Assembly: GCA_910577035.1 (NCBI GenBank)
Contig: CAJTKW010000056.1
Location: forward strand, 1 to 26,731
Direction of reading: 5' to 3'
Length of the DNA stretch: 26,731 nucleotides
Source of the DNA: an uncultured Acetatifactor sp.
GTDB taxonomy: Bacteria; Bacillota; Clostridia; Lachnospirales; Lachnospiraceae
The position numbers were made by a program, and so were the translations under genes. The notes beneath the pieces were generated by a model, which saw only the letters and a program-made list of their open reading frames with translations, was not told where the DNA came from and made no database searches. Of this stretch, positions 1 to 7,869 are shown piece after piece; position 1 is the stretch's first letter, and each line of letters starts with the position of its first letter.

Positions 1-6
1 GCTTGC

Positions 7-32
7 GGGAAACGCTTTCATCAGCGTTTCCC
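7..32 (-). terminator. Hairpin after the BceB-like permease gene
   Basis: A perfect 9-bp inverted repeat (GGGAAACGC at 7-15, GCGTTTCCC at 24-32) with an 8-nt loop directly abuts the permease stop codon at 32-34. It fits an intrinsic terminator closing the minus-strand operon, but the window ends six bases further on, so a T-tract cannot be seen. Confidence 0.55.
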
Positions 33-1972
33 TAAGGCAGCACATTTTTCTTCAGGCTGGTATATGCCAGCACAATATAAATCCCATAGATCAGAAAGAA
101 CATCCCCAGCGCCATACCGGTAATAGCGGCAGGACTGTTGATCCCCACCATGACCCCCGGCTCAGGGGCATTCGCCAGATGCAGGATAAAGGGGACGCCG
201 ATCAGCACCGGAGGGACGGCGGGCATGGCATAATAAATCGTAAATTGTTTCCGCAGTATCTTTGCCATTTCCCTGTGCTCCATACCCAGCTTGCGCAGCA
301 GCTCAAACTGCAGGCGGTAGTGCCCGGACTCGCTGAGCTGCTGGATAGTCAGGATAGTCGCCGCCGTCATTGTCAGGGCCAGCGCCAGGAAGCAAAGGGG
401 AAACACCAGCATGGCGGTGGACCATGCCATCTCTTCCGTCTGATCCGCCTTGGAAATGATCTGGGCATAGATCCGATAATCGTTTGCCGCGCGCAGCCGA
501 TCCGCAATGGCTGTCAGATCATAAAACTGCTCTCTGCTCACCGGCTGGACCGTCCGGGCCGCATAGGCCAGATGATGAACCGGAAGCCCCGTCACCGCCT
601 CATCCGGAACTACCAGGATATACCCGCGCCCGTTGGCCACGCCGTAGCTCTGGGAAAAATACTCCGTGTAAAAACCTCCGAGCTCCAGGGTATCCTCCCC
701 CAGTGTAAGCGGCTGGTCGTATTCCTCCAGCAGTCCCCTGACATAGTTTGTGCAATGGATCAGGTACTTTCCCGCCCCTGCCTCAACCGGCGGGTAGCCC
801 GCCACCGACCGCAGGGCAGCATAATCGCTGTAACGCAGCACCGTGTCTCCCTTATAAAAAGCCGAATAATAGGCAGGACCGCTGAGATATTCTTTCACCT
901 GGCCCTCTTCTGTCTCATAAACCCGGTACAGCAGCGCCTCCTCCACGGAGATATTTTCCCGGATATAGTCCAGATAGGAAGCCGGATCCCCATCGGCACC
1001 TTCCATGCCCACAAACAGGTCAAAGCAGGTATTTTCCGCAGTCCGGCCCTCAAACAGGCCATGGAACACCATCCCCGCCCCCTGGGAAATCAGCGTGGCG
1101 GTAAAAAGCAGCGCAATGGTAGCCATCAGCACTCCCATGGATGCCAGCCTGGCGGTAAGCGTGCGAAAGATCATCAGATTCTGTCCCCGGTATTTCAGGA
1201 CAGGATGCCTGTCAAAAAAAGCCGGAACCCCGGAGGCAAAACTGAGAAAAAAGCCATAGAGAAACAGAATAATGCACCCTGCGCCGATAAACCCGGACAG
1301 CACATCCCCCGCCAAAAGCAATACCGTTCCCATAGCCCCCAGCACCAGCGAAGCGGCAAAAATCCATCGCCTCTTCCGGCCTGTGGGGATGACCTTGTCC
1401 TCATTTTGACGCTCCAGGTAAATCAGGTCGTATATTTTCATTTTACGGATCCGCTTCCTGCTCCTGCGCATGGCCAGGAGGTATATCAATGTAAAATATA
1501 CAAAAGTCAGCCCCGCCGCCGGAGGGGAAAAGGTGAAAGCAAACCGGTAGGACTGCCTGAACAGGGTCAGCACCACGGCCCGCAGCATCTGATACAGAAT
1601 CCCGCCAAAAAGCAGCCCCGCCAAAAAAGCTCCCGCCCCCACTGCCAGGTTCTCCTGAAAGAACAGCCTGGCCACCTGATTGTTTTCCAGGCCGGTGAGA
1701 ATATAGGTTCCCAGCTCCCGGCTGCGGCGGGTAAGCATGAAATCGGCAGCATAAGATACCAGCCATCCGAAGATACCCACCACTACCATACTGGCCAGGA
1801 CAATCATCCAGCGCACCTGTTTCATGCGTACGGACAATTCGGCAATCTCTTTGGAAAATACCAGCCCGTTAAAGGCATAGAGCAGCGCCGCCGCCAGGAT
1901 AACGGTGGCGAAATAAATCAAATAATCGCCGGTCTGGCGTCTGGCATTCCGTAAAGCCAGCTTACAATACAT
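32..1972 (-). CDS. BceB/FtsX-like ABC transporter permease
   Basis: Integral membrane permease of about 646 aa, the usual size for BceB-type proteins that work with a small ATPase and a paired two-component system in peptide-antibiotic sensing and detoxification. Visible: an N-terminal KLALRNARR segment followed by a membrane helix (about residues 17-38), the family stretch RRSRELGTYILTGLENNQ (about 82-99) after the second helix, a cluster of further helices to about residue 300, a long soluble, presumably extracellular, domain at about 300-520, and three C-terminal helices with LLRKLGM in the last cytoplasmic loop. I prefer the ATG at 1972 (product starting MYCKLALRN); ATGs at 1981 and 2017 are in frame, but the upstream G-run sits only 2 nt from 1981. 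The start overlaps the 3' end of the ATPase gene (stop 1962-1964), so translation is probably coupled. Substrate is unknown. The partner ATPase is broken, so function is uncertain. Confidence 0.88.
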   Translation of the reverse strand: MYCKLALRNARRQTGDYLIYFATVILAAALLYAFNGLVFSKEIAELSVRMKQVRWMIVLASMVVVGIFGWLVSYAADFMLTRRSRELGTYILTGLENNQVARLFFQENLAVGAGAFLAGLLFGGILYQMLRAVVLTLFRQSYRFAFTFSPPAAGLTFVYFTLIYLLAMRRSRKRIRKMKIYDLIYLERQNEDKVIPTGRKRRWIFAASLVLGAMGTVLLLAGDVLSGFIGAGCIILFLYGFFLSFASGVPAFFDRHPVLKYRGQNLMIFRTLTARLASMGVLMATIALLFTATLISQGAGMVFHGLFEGRTAENTCFDLFVGMEGADGDPASYLDYIRENISVEEALLYRVYETEEGQVKEYLSGPAYYSAFYKGDTVLRYSDYAALRSVAGYPPVEAGAGKYLIHCTNYVRGLLEEYDQPLTLGEDTLELGGFYTEYFSQSYGVANGRGYILVVPDEAVTGLPVHHLAYAARTVQPVSREQFYDLTAIADRLRAANDYRIYAQIISKADQTEEMAWSTAMLVFPLCFLALALTMTAATILTIQQLSESGHYRLQFELLRKLGMEHREMAKILRKQFTIYYAMPAVPPVLIGVPFILHLANAPEPGVMVGINSPAAITGMALGMFFLIYGIYIVLAYTSLKKNVLP

Positions 1973-2668
1973 CACTGACATCACCCCCCATCGCCGCCAG
2001 CACATCCAGTATTTCATGATAAAATACGGCCCGTGTGCGCTCTCCCTTATACAGCTCGTTAAAAATGCGCCCGTCCTTCAGGAACAGCACTCGTCCCGAA
2101 TAGCTGGCGCTGTAAGCGTCATGGGTAACCATCAGTATCGTGGCTCCCATGCTCCGATTCATCTCCGACATGATTTCCAGCAGATTCTTAGACGCACCGG
2201 AGTCCAGGGCTCCCGTAGGCTCATCCGCCAGAAGCAGGGACTGTCCCGCCACAATGGCACGGGCACAGGCCGCGCGCTGCTTCTGCCCTCCTGACACCTG
2301 ACAGGGAAACTTGCCAAGGATGTCGCCGATCCCCAGCTTCCCTGCCACATCTGCCACCCGCTTCTGCACCGCCCCCGCGTGTCCAGCAGATTAAAGTCCT
2401 GAAATACAAATCCCAGCCGTTCCCGGCGGAACCTGGCCAGCTCAGACGCCGGAAGCTCCGCAACGTTCTCACCGTCCAGCAGAATCTCCCCGGCACTCAC
2501 CGTGTCAATGGTGGAAATACAGTTGAGCAGGGTAGTCTTTCCGCTCCCTGAAGCTCCCATGACGGCAATAAATTCCCCGTCCGCCACCTGGAAGCTGATA
2601 CGGTCCAGCGCCCTGGTAACATTATTTTTACTGCCGTAATATTTTTCGATATTGTTTACCTTCAGCAT
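1962..2668 (-). pseudogene. BceA-like ABC transporter ATPase, broken by internal deletion and frameshift
   Basis: ATP-binding subunit for the downstream permease. The 5' part reads MLKVNNIEKYYG with Walker A GASGSGKTT and a Q-loop ending FVFQDFNLLDT. The 3' part, in another frame, carries the ABC signature VSGGQKQR, Walker B LLLADEPTGALD and the switch-His motif MVTHD. Between them, at about 2373-2390, the reading frame shifts, and roughly 20 codons that normally follow the Q-loop (the LTI-ENI-type helical segment of the family) are absent. The whole locus is 707 nt, not a multiple of three, and shorter than the usual 250-257 codons. The start at 2668 has a good AAGGAGG site 7 nt upstream. 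All ATPase motifs outside the lost segment are preserved, so the damage is recent or is an assembly or sequencing error. Confidence 0.82.
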
Positions 2669-2744
2669 AATCCGGCCTCCTTTTCCATAACGGCATCATA
2701 CAGCAAAAGCCGGAAGGATGGTATCGAATTGATATGGATTTTCC

Positions 2745-3755
2745 TTACGATTCCGTAAGATTTCCTTTAGCCGGAAAGATAAGAGTGACTGCGGTTTCCC
2801 TGCCCTCCGCGGAAGCAATCTGCAAACCAATCCCCAGACAGTCTGCCAGCTTCCTGCAAAGATATAATCCCATCCCCGTAGAGCCTCCCCGGGCTCTCCC
2901 GTTGCTGCCGGTAAAGCCCCGTTCAAAGACTCTTGGCAGCTCATAAGACGGAATACCCATACCATTATCCCGGACGGTCAGTTGTACCTCCCTGCCATTC
3001 CGCATTGCAGACAGAGTAATGACAGGCTCCTCCCTCCGATAACGGGCTGCATTCTGCAGCAGCTGGCCCAGAATAAAGGCCGCCCACTTACCGTCAGTGA
3101 AAACCGTTTCCTCCAGGCCGGAGGTTTCCACGCGGACACCGCTTTGAATCAACAGCGTCCGATGCTGCTCCACCGCCCGGGATACGATCTCTTCCAGCTC
3201 TGCCTGCCGGATCAGAAAATCCTTCTCCGGGCTTTCCGCCCTGGCGTAAAACAGCGCCCGTTCCACATGGGCTTCGATCTGTGACAATTCCCCGGAAAGC
3301 CTGCGCCGGATTTCCGAATCCGTATTCCGGCAGATCAGCCCCGCCGCCGTAATAGGCGCCTTGATCTCATGCACCCAGCCTTCCACATACTCCCGATACT
3401 CCCGTTTAGCCGCCTGAGCCTCAGAAACCGCTGCCGTCATGGACTGTCCGGCCTGCCTGCACAGGTCAAAAAGACGGCGTTCATAGAGACTGCGGCTTCC
3501 TGATACACACTCGAAAAAGAGGTATTTCCTGTCCAGTCCCTCCATCACATGCGCCAGCTCCTTAAGATGCGCGCGGCAGCGGAAAAAATCACACATCTGT
3601 ACCATACATAACACCGGCAGGAAAACCAACAGCAGAATCACAATGATACCCGGCTGTGTTCCCGTAGCCAGCAGGAAAAGGGCTGCCCCTCCGGCACAGG
3701 CCGCCACCATGAAAATCCGCCCCAGGCGGTCAGATAGAAATTCCCCCAATGTCAT
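2745..3755 (-). CDS. BceS-like intramembrane-sensing histidine kinase
   Basis: Sensor kinase of 336 aa. Two closely spaced N-terminal membrane helices (about residues 13-31 and 36-55) leave almost no extracellular loop, as in BceS-type kinases that sense through their ABC permease. The phospho-accepting H-box is GWVHEIKAPI with His129; the N-box is LLQNAARYR; the G boxes are DNGMGIP and GSTGMGLYL. It should phosphorylate the response regulator encoded just upstream: the ATG at 3755 overlaps that gene's TGA by 4 nt (ATGA), which implies translational coupling. A 6-bp hairpin (2744-2759) overlaps the stop codon, and 76 bp separate it from the ATPase gene. The stimulus cannot be read from sequence; peptide antibiotics are the family expectation. 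Confidence 0.9.
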   Translation of the reverse strand: MTLGEFLSDRLGRIFMVAACAGGAALFLLATGTQPGIIVILLLVFLPVLCMVQMCDFFRCRAHLKELAHVMEGLDRKYLFFECVSGSRSLYERRLFDLCRQAGQSMTAAVSEAQAAKREYREYVEGWVHEIKAPITAAGLICRNTDSEIRRRLSGELSQIEAHVERALFYARAESPEKDFLIRQAELEEIVSRAVEQHRTLLIQSGVRVETSGLEETVFTDGKWAAFILGQLLQNAARYRREEPVITLSAMRNGREVQLTVRDNGMGIPSYELPRVFERGFTGSNGRARGGSTGMGLYLCRKLADCLGIGLQIASAEGRETAVTLIFPAKGNLTES

Positions 3756-4444
3756 AGCTGATACCCCATTCCCCGGCGGGTCTGAATGCAGTCAGGCCGT
3801 CCTATCTCCGCCAGCTTTCCCCGCAATCTGGTCATATTGACGCTGAGCGTATTATCGTCAATATAGATCCGCTTGTCCCACAGTTCCTCGATCAGGTCCG
3901 CCCGGGATACAATCCGGCCCGCCTGATCCATCAGACAGGACAAAATCTGCAGCTCGTTGCGGCTGAGCACCACGGTGCCTCCCTCTGCGGATACCGTGCC
4001 CCTGGCCAGATTCAGCCGCAGGCCCGCCGTTTCCTTTTCCTCCGGCTTCTCCTGCCCGCTGCTCCGACGCAGGACCGCCCGGATCCTGGCCAGCAGCACG
4101 GGCACGCTGTATGGTTTGGTAATATAATCGTCACCTCCCAGGCTTAAGGCCCGTACCTCATCCTGGCCGGAGTCCCGGCTGGTCACAAAAATGACCGATA
4201 CCCCCACACCCCTGCGCAGACCGGCGCAAAGAGCAAAGCCGTCCTGCCCCGGCAGACAGATGTCCAACAAAATCAGGTCAGGCGCCTCCTTCCGCACCTG
4301 ACCCTCAATGTCCGTAAAGTCCGTAACCACCAGCGGACAATATCCCTCGTTTTCCAGCAGAAGCGCCAGCTCATCCCGAATTGCCCCGTCATCCTCCACA
4401 ATCATTACCTTCTGCATAGTTAAGCCCGTCCCCGTTCTGCTCAT
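3752..4444 (-). CDS. OmpR/BceR-family response regulator
   Basis: DNA-binding response regulator of 230 aa. The receiver domain starts KVMIVEDDG, has its phospho-acceptor Asp61 in DLILLDICLPGQDG, the conserved Thr/Ser in FVTSRD and Lys in ITKPYS. The C-terminal winged-helix domain covers about residues 135-230, with the region SRNELQILSCL and a terminal GMGYQL. The start at 4444 is chosen because GGGAGG lies about 5 nt upstream; an internal ATG at 4417 would give the more classical start MQKVMIVEDDG but has only a weak site. Its stop overlaps the kinase start. It lies 40 bp downstream of the debranching enzyme gene with no obvious promoter between, so it is probably read from the same transcript. 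Likely targets are the ABC genes downstream; this is inferred from the family. Confidence 0.92.
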   Translation of the reverse strand: MSRTGTGLTMQKVMIVEDDGAIRDELALLLENEGYCPLVVTDFTDIEGQVRKEAPDLILLDICLPGQDGFALCAGLRRGVGVSVIFVTSRDSGQDEVRALSLGGDDYITKPYSVPVLLARIRAVLRRSSGQEKPEEKETAGLRLNLARGTVSAEGGTVVLSRNELQILSCLMDQAGRIVSRADLIEELWDKRIYIDDNTLSVNMTRLRGKLAEIGRPDCIQTRRGMGYQL

Positions 4445-4484
4445 AGCCACCTCCCTGTCACCGCCCTGCCGTGACACAGGATAC

Positions 4485-6620
4485 TCATTCACATAATTCC
4501 AGCGCCTCATACACTCGTAAGAGCTCGCCCACACTCCAGGCCTGGGCAAAGCATCCTTTGGAGGAAACCGGGTGCTCCCCGTCGTAGATTTCCGGAAGCT
4601 GTCCGATGCAGCCCTCCCGCAGGGCTGCCGTGATGCTCTCCAGCTGTGCCCTGACATGAGCCTTAGCCTCCTCCGAGTAATCATTCACCTTCAGGTACGC
4701 AAGATAATAGGCTCCCAGGGGATACGTCCATACCGTACCCTGGTGGTAGGCCAGATCCCGCTTCAGCTGCTCCCCCCCATATTCGGGCTGAAATTCCGGA
4801 TCCCCAGGATCCAGGGTCCGCAGGCCCAAAGGCGTATACAGCTTGCGAAACACCGTCTCCACCACCTGCTTCTCCTGTTCCCTGTCCAGCAGCGAAAAGG
4901 GAAGCGAAACCGCCCAGATCTGATTGCAGCGGATCTGGGTATCCGGACACACCTTGTTGTGTTCCGCACCGTCCTTCTGCTCATCTGCCTTCCCGTTCTT
5001 CTGAACTGCCTCACAGCCTGACTCCTGCCCCGTTTTCGTTCCCTGCGCACCGTCCTCCCCGGACAGCACATCCTTCAGGCAGCCTGCCGCCTCATTCCAG
5101 AACTTTTCCCGGAAGCTTTCTCCCGCCTGCTCTGCCAAGGCCCTGTAATCTGTATCATCCTCCGAAACCTCACCTTTAAGCTCCCTTTGGAAAAAATCCA
5201 TGATACAGAGGGCGTTATACCAGTACGCATTGATCTCCACCGGCTTGCCGTGCCGGGGGGTGGGCAGAATCTCCCCCACCCTCACATCCATCCAGGTCAC
5301 CTGGTCATATCCTTCCCCTGCATGAATGAGGCCGTCCTCCTCCATGGCAATGTTGAAATCCGTTCCCCGCCGATACCAGTCCACGATGTCCCGCATGACT
5401 GCCCAGGCCCCGGATACGAAGTCCTTATCCTCCGTCCGCCCGTAATATTCATATACCGCTATGATAAACAAAAGGGCCGCATCCACCGTATTATACCGTG
5501 GCTCCTGCTTCCCCTCCGGGAATAAATTGGGCATCAGTCCCTTCCTGCAATACATCATAAAGGTCTTCAATATGCTTTCTGCCACATCATACTGCTTCGT
5601 GGAGATACAGCATCCCGGCAGGGAAATCATAGTGTCCCTCCCCCAGTCCTCAAAAAAGGGATAGCCGGCCAGGATCGTCCGATTATCCGTGGAAGACCGC
5701 CAGGATATAAACTGGTCTGCCGCTGCCGTCAGCGTCCGGGCCGTTTCATCCCGGAATCCTGCCTTTTGCCGCAGGGCTTCTCTGTATCGTGCCAGATCCT
5801 CCGCAATCCGCAATGCGCCGCCCGGCCCCGGCCGCAGGCTCCAACGCCCGGATACAGGTGCCGTACTGTAAAGGATCTCCCCTGAAACTCTTTCTCCCGG
5901 CCGGATCCGAAATAGAATCCTGTGATTTGCAGCCGTACAGCCGGTGGCTTTCCTGCCGTCGCAGAAATCATGCCTGTAATAAAGACCGCACTGAAGGCTT
6001 ACAGGCTGCTGCAACAGCAAACCGTTGGTCTCACAGTAAAGGCTTCTTCCGTCAGATTCGATCACCGCGGAAGCAATCTTCTGTCCGGCTGCTTCCACAG
6101 TACTCATGCCGGAAAAGGAAAAGCCCTGCTCTGCTGTAAGCTCCGCCCCCTTGGCCGTAAACTCCATCTGCGGGATCACCTGCAGCTGCGCATCCTCCTG
6201 GGACCGGTTCCTTATTTCATAGGAAACGCCCACCGTGTTCTCCCCCGGTGCCAGCGCCACCTTCTTCACAATCTCAATCCCCTTCGTCTCATAACGCCAG
6301 ACGGGATAGTCTTCATACGTAAAAGACGCCAGGAAGCGGTAACCTGTCTCTTGCTTTTCCGGTGTGGTAAAATCCTGGGTGGAGAGATGAATTTCCTCCG
6401 AACCCTGACGCAGGATTTCCTCCAGCCTGTGTATCATGTTAAAACGATGGTTCGGTGCCTCCGTCTGCTCGCAGCTCATAAGCAGGGCATGGTCGTTTCT
6501 GGTGCAGGAGCCGGCCATGGTAAGCGACGAAAAGCCTCCCAGGCCATTGGTCATCAGGTAGCAGTTTTCCTCCCCCCGCTCCATTGTCTTAAAATCCTGT
6601 CTTCCGAATATAAATTTCAC
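4485..6620 (-). CDS. Glycogen debranching enzyme, amylo-alpha-1,6-glucosidase type (GH133-like)
   Basis: Cytoplasmic enzyme predicted to hydrolyse alpha-1,6 branch stubs in glycogen or branched maltodextrins. The N-terminal domain begins with NCYLMTNGLGGFSS (about residues 20-34 from the ATG) and a conserved TRNDHALL stretch; the C-terminal (alpha/alpha)6 domain contains FFEDWGRDTMISLPG (about 324-337), PNLFPEG, VTWMDVRVGE, INAYWYNAL, YHQGTVWTYPLGAY (about 627-640) and QLPEIYDGE (about 676-684). The DWGRD Asp and the EIYDGE Glu fall where the catalytic pair of this family is expected. A hydrophilic Gly/Gln/Lys/Asp-rich insert at about 523-562 looks like a flexible loop. The frame has an ATG at 6626, but GGAGGT ends directly beside it; the GTG at 6620 has ideal spacing (6 nt), so I choose it. 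It is divergent from a LacI gene, consistent with sugar control. Confidence 0.93.
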   Translation of the reverse strand: MKFIFGRQDFKTMERGEENCYLMTNGLGGFSSLTMAGSCTRNDHALLMSCEQTEAPNHRFNMIHRLEEILRQGSEEIHLSTQDFTTPEKQETGYRFLASFTYEDYPVWRYETKGIEIVKKVALAPGENTVGVSYEIRNRSQEDAQLQVIPQMEFTAKGAELTAEQGFSFSGMSTVEAAGQKIASAVIESDGRSLYCETNGLLLQQPVSLQCGLYYRHDFCDGRKATGCTAANHRILFRIRPGERVSGEILYSTAPVSGRWSLRPGPGGALRIAEDLARYREALRQKAGFRDETARTLTAAADQFISWRSSTDNRTILAGYPFFEDWGRDTMISLPGCCISTKQYDVAESILKTFMMYCRKGLMPNLFPEGKQEPRYNTVDAALLFIIAVYEYYGRTEDKDFVSGAWAVMRDIVDWYRRGTDFNIAMEEDGLIHAGEGYDQVTWMDVRVGEILPTPRHGKPVEINAYWYNALCIMDFFQRELKGEVSEDDTDYRALAEQAGESFREKFWNEAAGCLKDVLSGEDGAQGTKTGQESGCEAVQKNGKADEQKDGAEHNKVCPDTQIRCNQIWAVSLPFSLLDREQEKQVVETVFRKLYTPLGLRTLDPGDPEFQPEYGGEQLKRDLAYHQGTVWTYPLGAYYLAYLKVNDYSEEAKAHVRAQLESITAALREGCIGQLPEIYDGEHPVSSKGCFAQAWSVGELLRVYEALELCE

Positions 6621-6713
6621 TGTCATACCTCCACAGATCCCTGTTACCGAAGCTCCCCTGAAACCGCCGAAATCCGCTCCGGCCCCAGCATTTCATACAT
6701 CCCGATTAATGCG

Positions 6714-6742
6714 ATGGTATCACAGAATTCTTTCTCAGTCAA
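6714..6742 (-). promoter_or_regulatory. Candidate promoter of the debranching enzyme gene
   Basis: On the minus strand a TTGACT -35 (6742-6737) is followed after 17 bp by a weak -10, TACCAT (6719-6714). It lies about 95 nt before the start codon. The -10 is poor, so the assignment is tentative. Confidence 0.4.
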
Positions 6743-6755
6743 CGAATCGATTTGG

Positions 6756-6765
6756 GTTTCGAAAC
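6756..6765. promoter_or_regulatory. Palindrome GTTTCGAAAC, candidate LacI operator
   Basis: A perfect 10-bp palindrome lies between the two divergent promoters. Related interrupted palindromes follow in the LacI leader: AAAC-TGC-GTTT at 6827-6837 and GTTT-CGT-AAAC at 6847-6857. LacI-family operators usually have a central CG with inverted half-sites, which this one matches. Binding by the adjacent regulator is inference. Confidence 0.4.
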
Positions 6766-6784
6766 TATTTGTTGATATTTTTCG

Positions 6785-6813
6785 TTGTGCAATGATTGAT
6801 TTTCTGGTATAAT
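6785..6813 (+). promoter_or_regulatory. Promoter of the first LacI-family gene
   Basis: TTGTGC (6785-6790), a 17-bp spacer, and TATAAT (6808-6813) preceded by TGG, an extended -10. Transcription would start near 6820, leaving a leader of about 40 nt with a GGGAG ribosome-binding site at 6843-6847. Confidence 0.6.
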
Positions 6814-6858
6814 AGGCTGGATGCGGAAACTGCGTTTTGAAAGGGAGTTTCGTAAACC

Positions 6859-7857
6859 ATGACTACAATCAATGACATTGCAGCAAAACTGGGTGTTTCT
6901 AAAAGCACGGTCTCCAAGGGCCTGAACAATGCCACGGACATCAGCGACGAAATGCGCAAAAAAATACTTGAGACCGCAGTAGAGCTGGGCTATCACAACA
7001 AACGGCTGCTGAGCCGTGAAAAAAAGCTCTGCATTATCATCGAAAACATGGACTATCGGACCCAGGACCAATTTGGCTATGACATCATCCTCGGTTTCCG
7101 GCAAATGGCGGAGCCGGAAGGCTGGACCGTAGAAATAGTACCTGTTGACAAAGAGTTTCAGCGTCAGATCCCTTATGGCGTATTTATGATACAAAACGGT
7201 TATCTGGGCGCCTTTATCCTGGGATTCTCCCTGATTGATCCCTGGATGACGGAGCTTGCCACCAGCAAAATTCCCGCCGTCCTTTATGACAACCAGATAG
7301 AGAGCAACCCCAGGATTGCTTCGGTGGGATGCGACAGCCAGGAAGGCTTTGACCAGGCAGTAAAACACCTTCTCGGCCTGGGACACAGGAAAATAGGCCT
7401 TCTCTCCGGGCCGCTGGAATCCTATATTTTAAAGGCAAGATACAACGCCTACATAAATGCCCTGTCAAAATATAACCTGGAGATCAACGAAGACTATATC
7501 GGTCTCGGCTACTATGTCTGTGACTCCACCAGGGAGCATGTACAGCGCATGTACGATCTCGGCGTGACAGCCATTATCTTCTCCCACGATATTCGCGCCA
7601 TCTCCGCCATTACGGAATGTGCGAACCGCGGAATCCGCATTCCCGAGGATTTAAGCATCATCGGCTTTGACGATCTGCCCATGACTGCCCTTACGGATCC
7701 TCCCCTGACCACCATTCGCCAGGATCGTATTGCTCTGGGCAAGGCCGGCTGGTATGCCATGTCCTGCCTGCTGAATGATCTGCCCATCAGCTCCGTCATG
7801 CTGCGGGCGCCGCTGATTGTCAGGCGCTCTACAGGACCTGTGCGAAAGCCCTTTTAA
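6859..7857 (+). CDS. LacI-family transcriptional regulator
   Basis: Sugar-responsive repressor of 332 aa, usual length. The N-terminal helix-turn-helix is TTINDIAAKLGVSKSTVSKGL (about residues 2-22). The effector-binding domain follows, with typical elements IPAVLYDNQ, the helix after VGCDSQEGFDQAVKHLL, GHRKIGLLSGP, the segment PEDLSIIGFDDLPM and the closing PPLTTIRQD...LG. The hinge helix region (YHNKRLLSREKKLCIII) is shorter than the usual NxxARxL hinge and lacks a recognisable Ala-x-x-Leu, which may change how it bends DNA. It is divergent from the debranching enzyme gene and only 12 bp from the convergent oligo-1,6-glucosidase gene; both are plausible targets. Ligand is not determinable, but an alpha-glucoside is the best guess from context. 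Confidence 0.93.
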   Translation: MTTINDIAAKLGVSKSTVSKGLNNATDISDEMRKKILETAVELGYHNKRLLSREKKLCIIIENMDYRTQDQFGYDIILGFRQMAEPEGWTVEIVPVDKEFQRQIPYGVFMIQNGYLGAFILGFSLIDPWMTELATSKIPAVLYDNQIESNPRIASVGCDSQEGFDQAVKHLLGLGHRKIGLLSGPLESYILKARYNAYINALSKYNLEINEDYIGLGYYVCDSTREHVQRMYDLGVTAIIFSHDIRAISAITECANRGIRIPEDLSIIGFDDLPMTALTDPPLTTIRQDRIALGKAGWYAMSCLLNDLPISSVMLRAPLIVRRSTGPVRKPF

Positions 7858-7869
7858 ACCAGGAAGCCT

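Noticed and set aside
179..1954. A 591-codon plus-strand open frame opposite the permease gene
   Set aside because: Its product is rich in His, Gln, Pro and Arg with no domain, and it is fully antisense to a well-supported membrane protein.
2744..2759. Hairpin CTTACG-ATTC-CGTAAG as a terminator for the sensor kinase gene
   Set aside because: Only 6 bp of moderate stability, overlapping the stop codon, and without a T-tract on the minus strand.
4445..4684. N-terminal extension of the response regulator frame
   Set aside because: The 80 extra codons lie inside the debranching enzyme gene in another frame; the receiver domain and ribosome-binding site place the start at 4444.
5922..6812. A 296-codon plus-strand open frame opposite the debranching enzyme
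   Set aside because: No domain, composition typical of antisense shadows, and it runs through the divergent promoter region.
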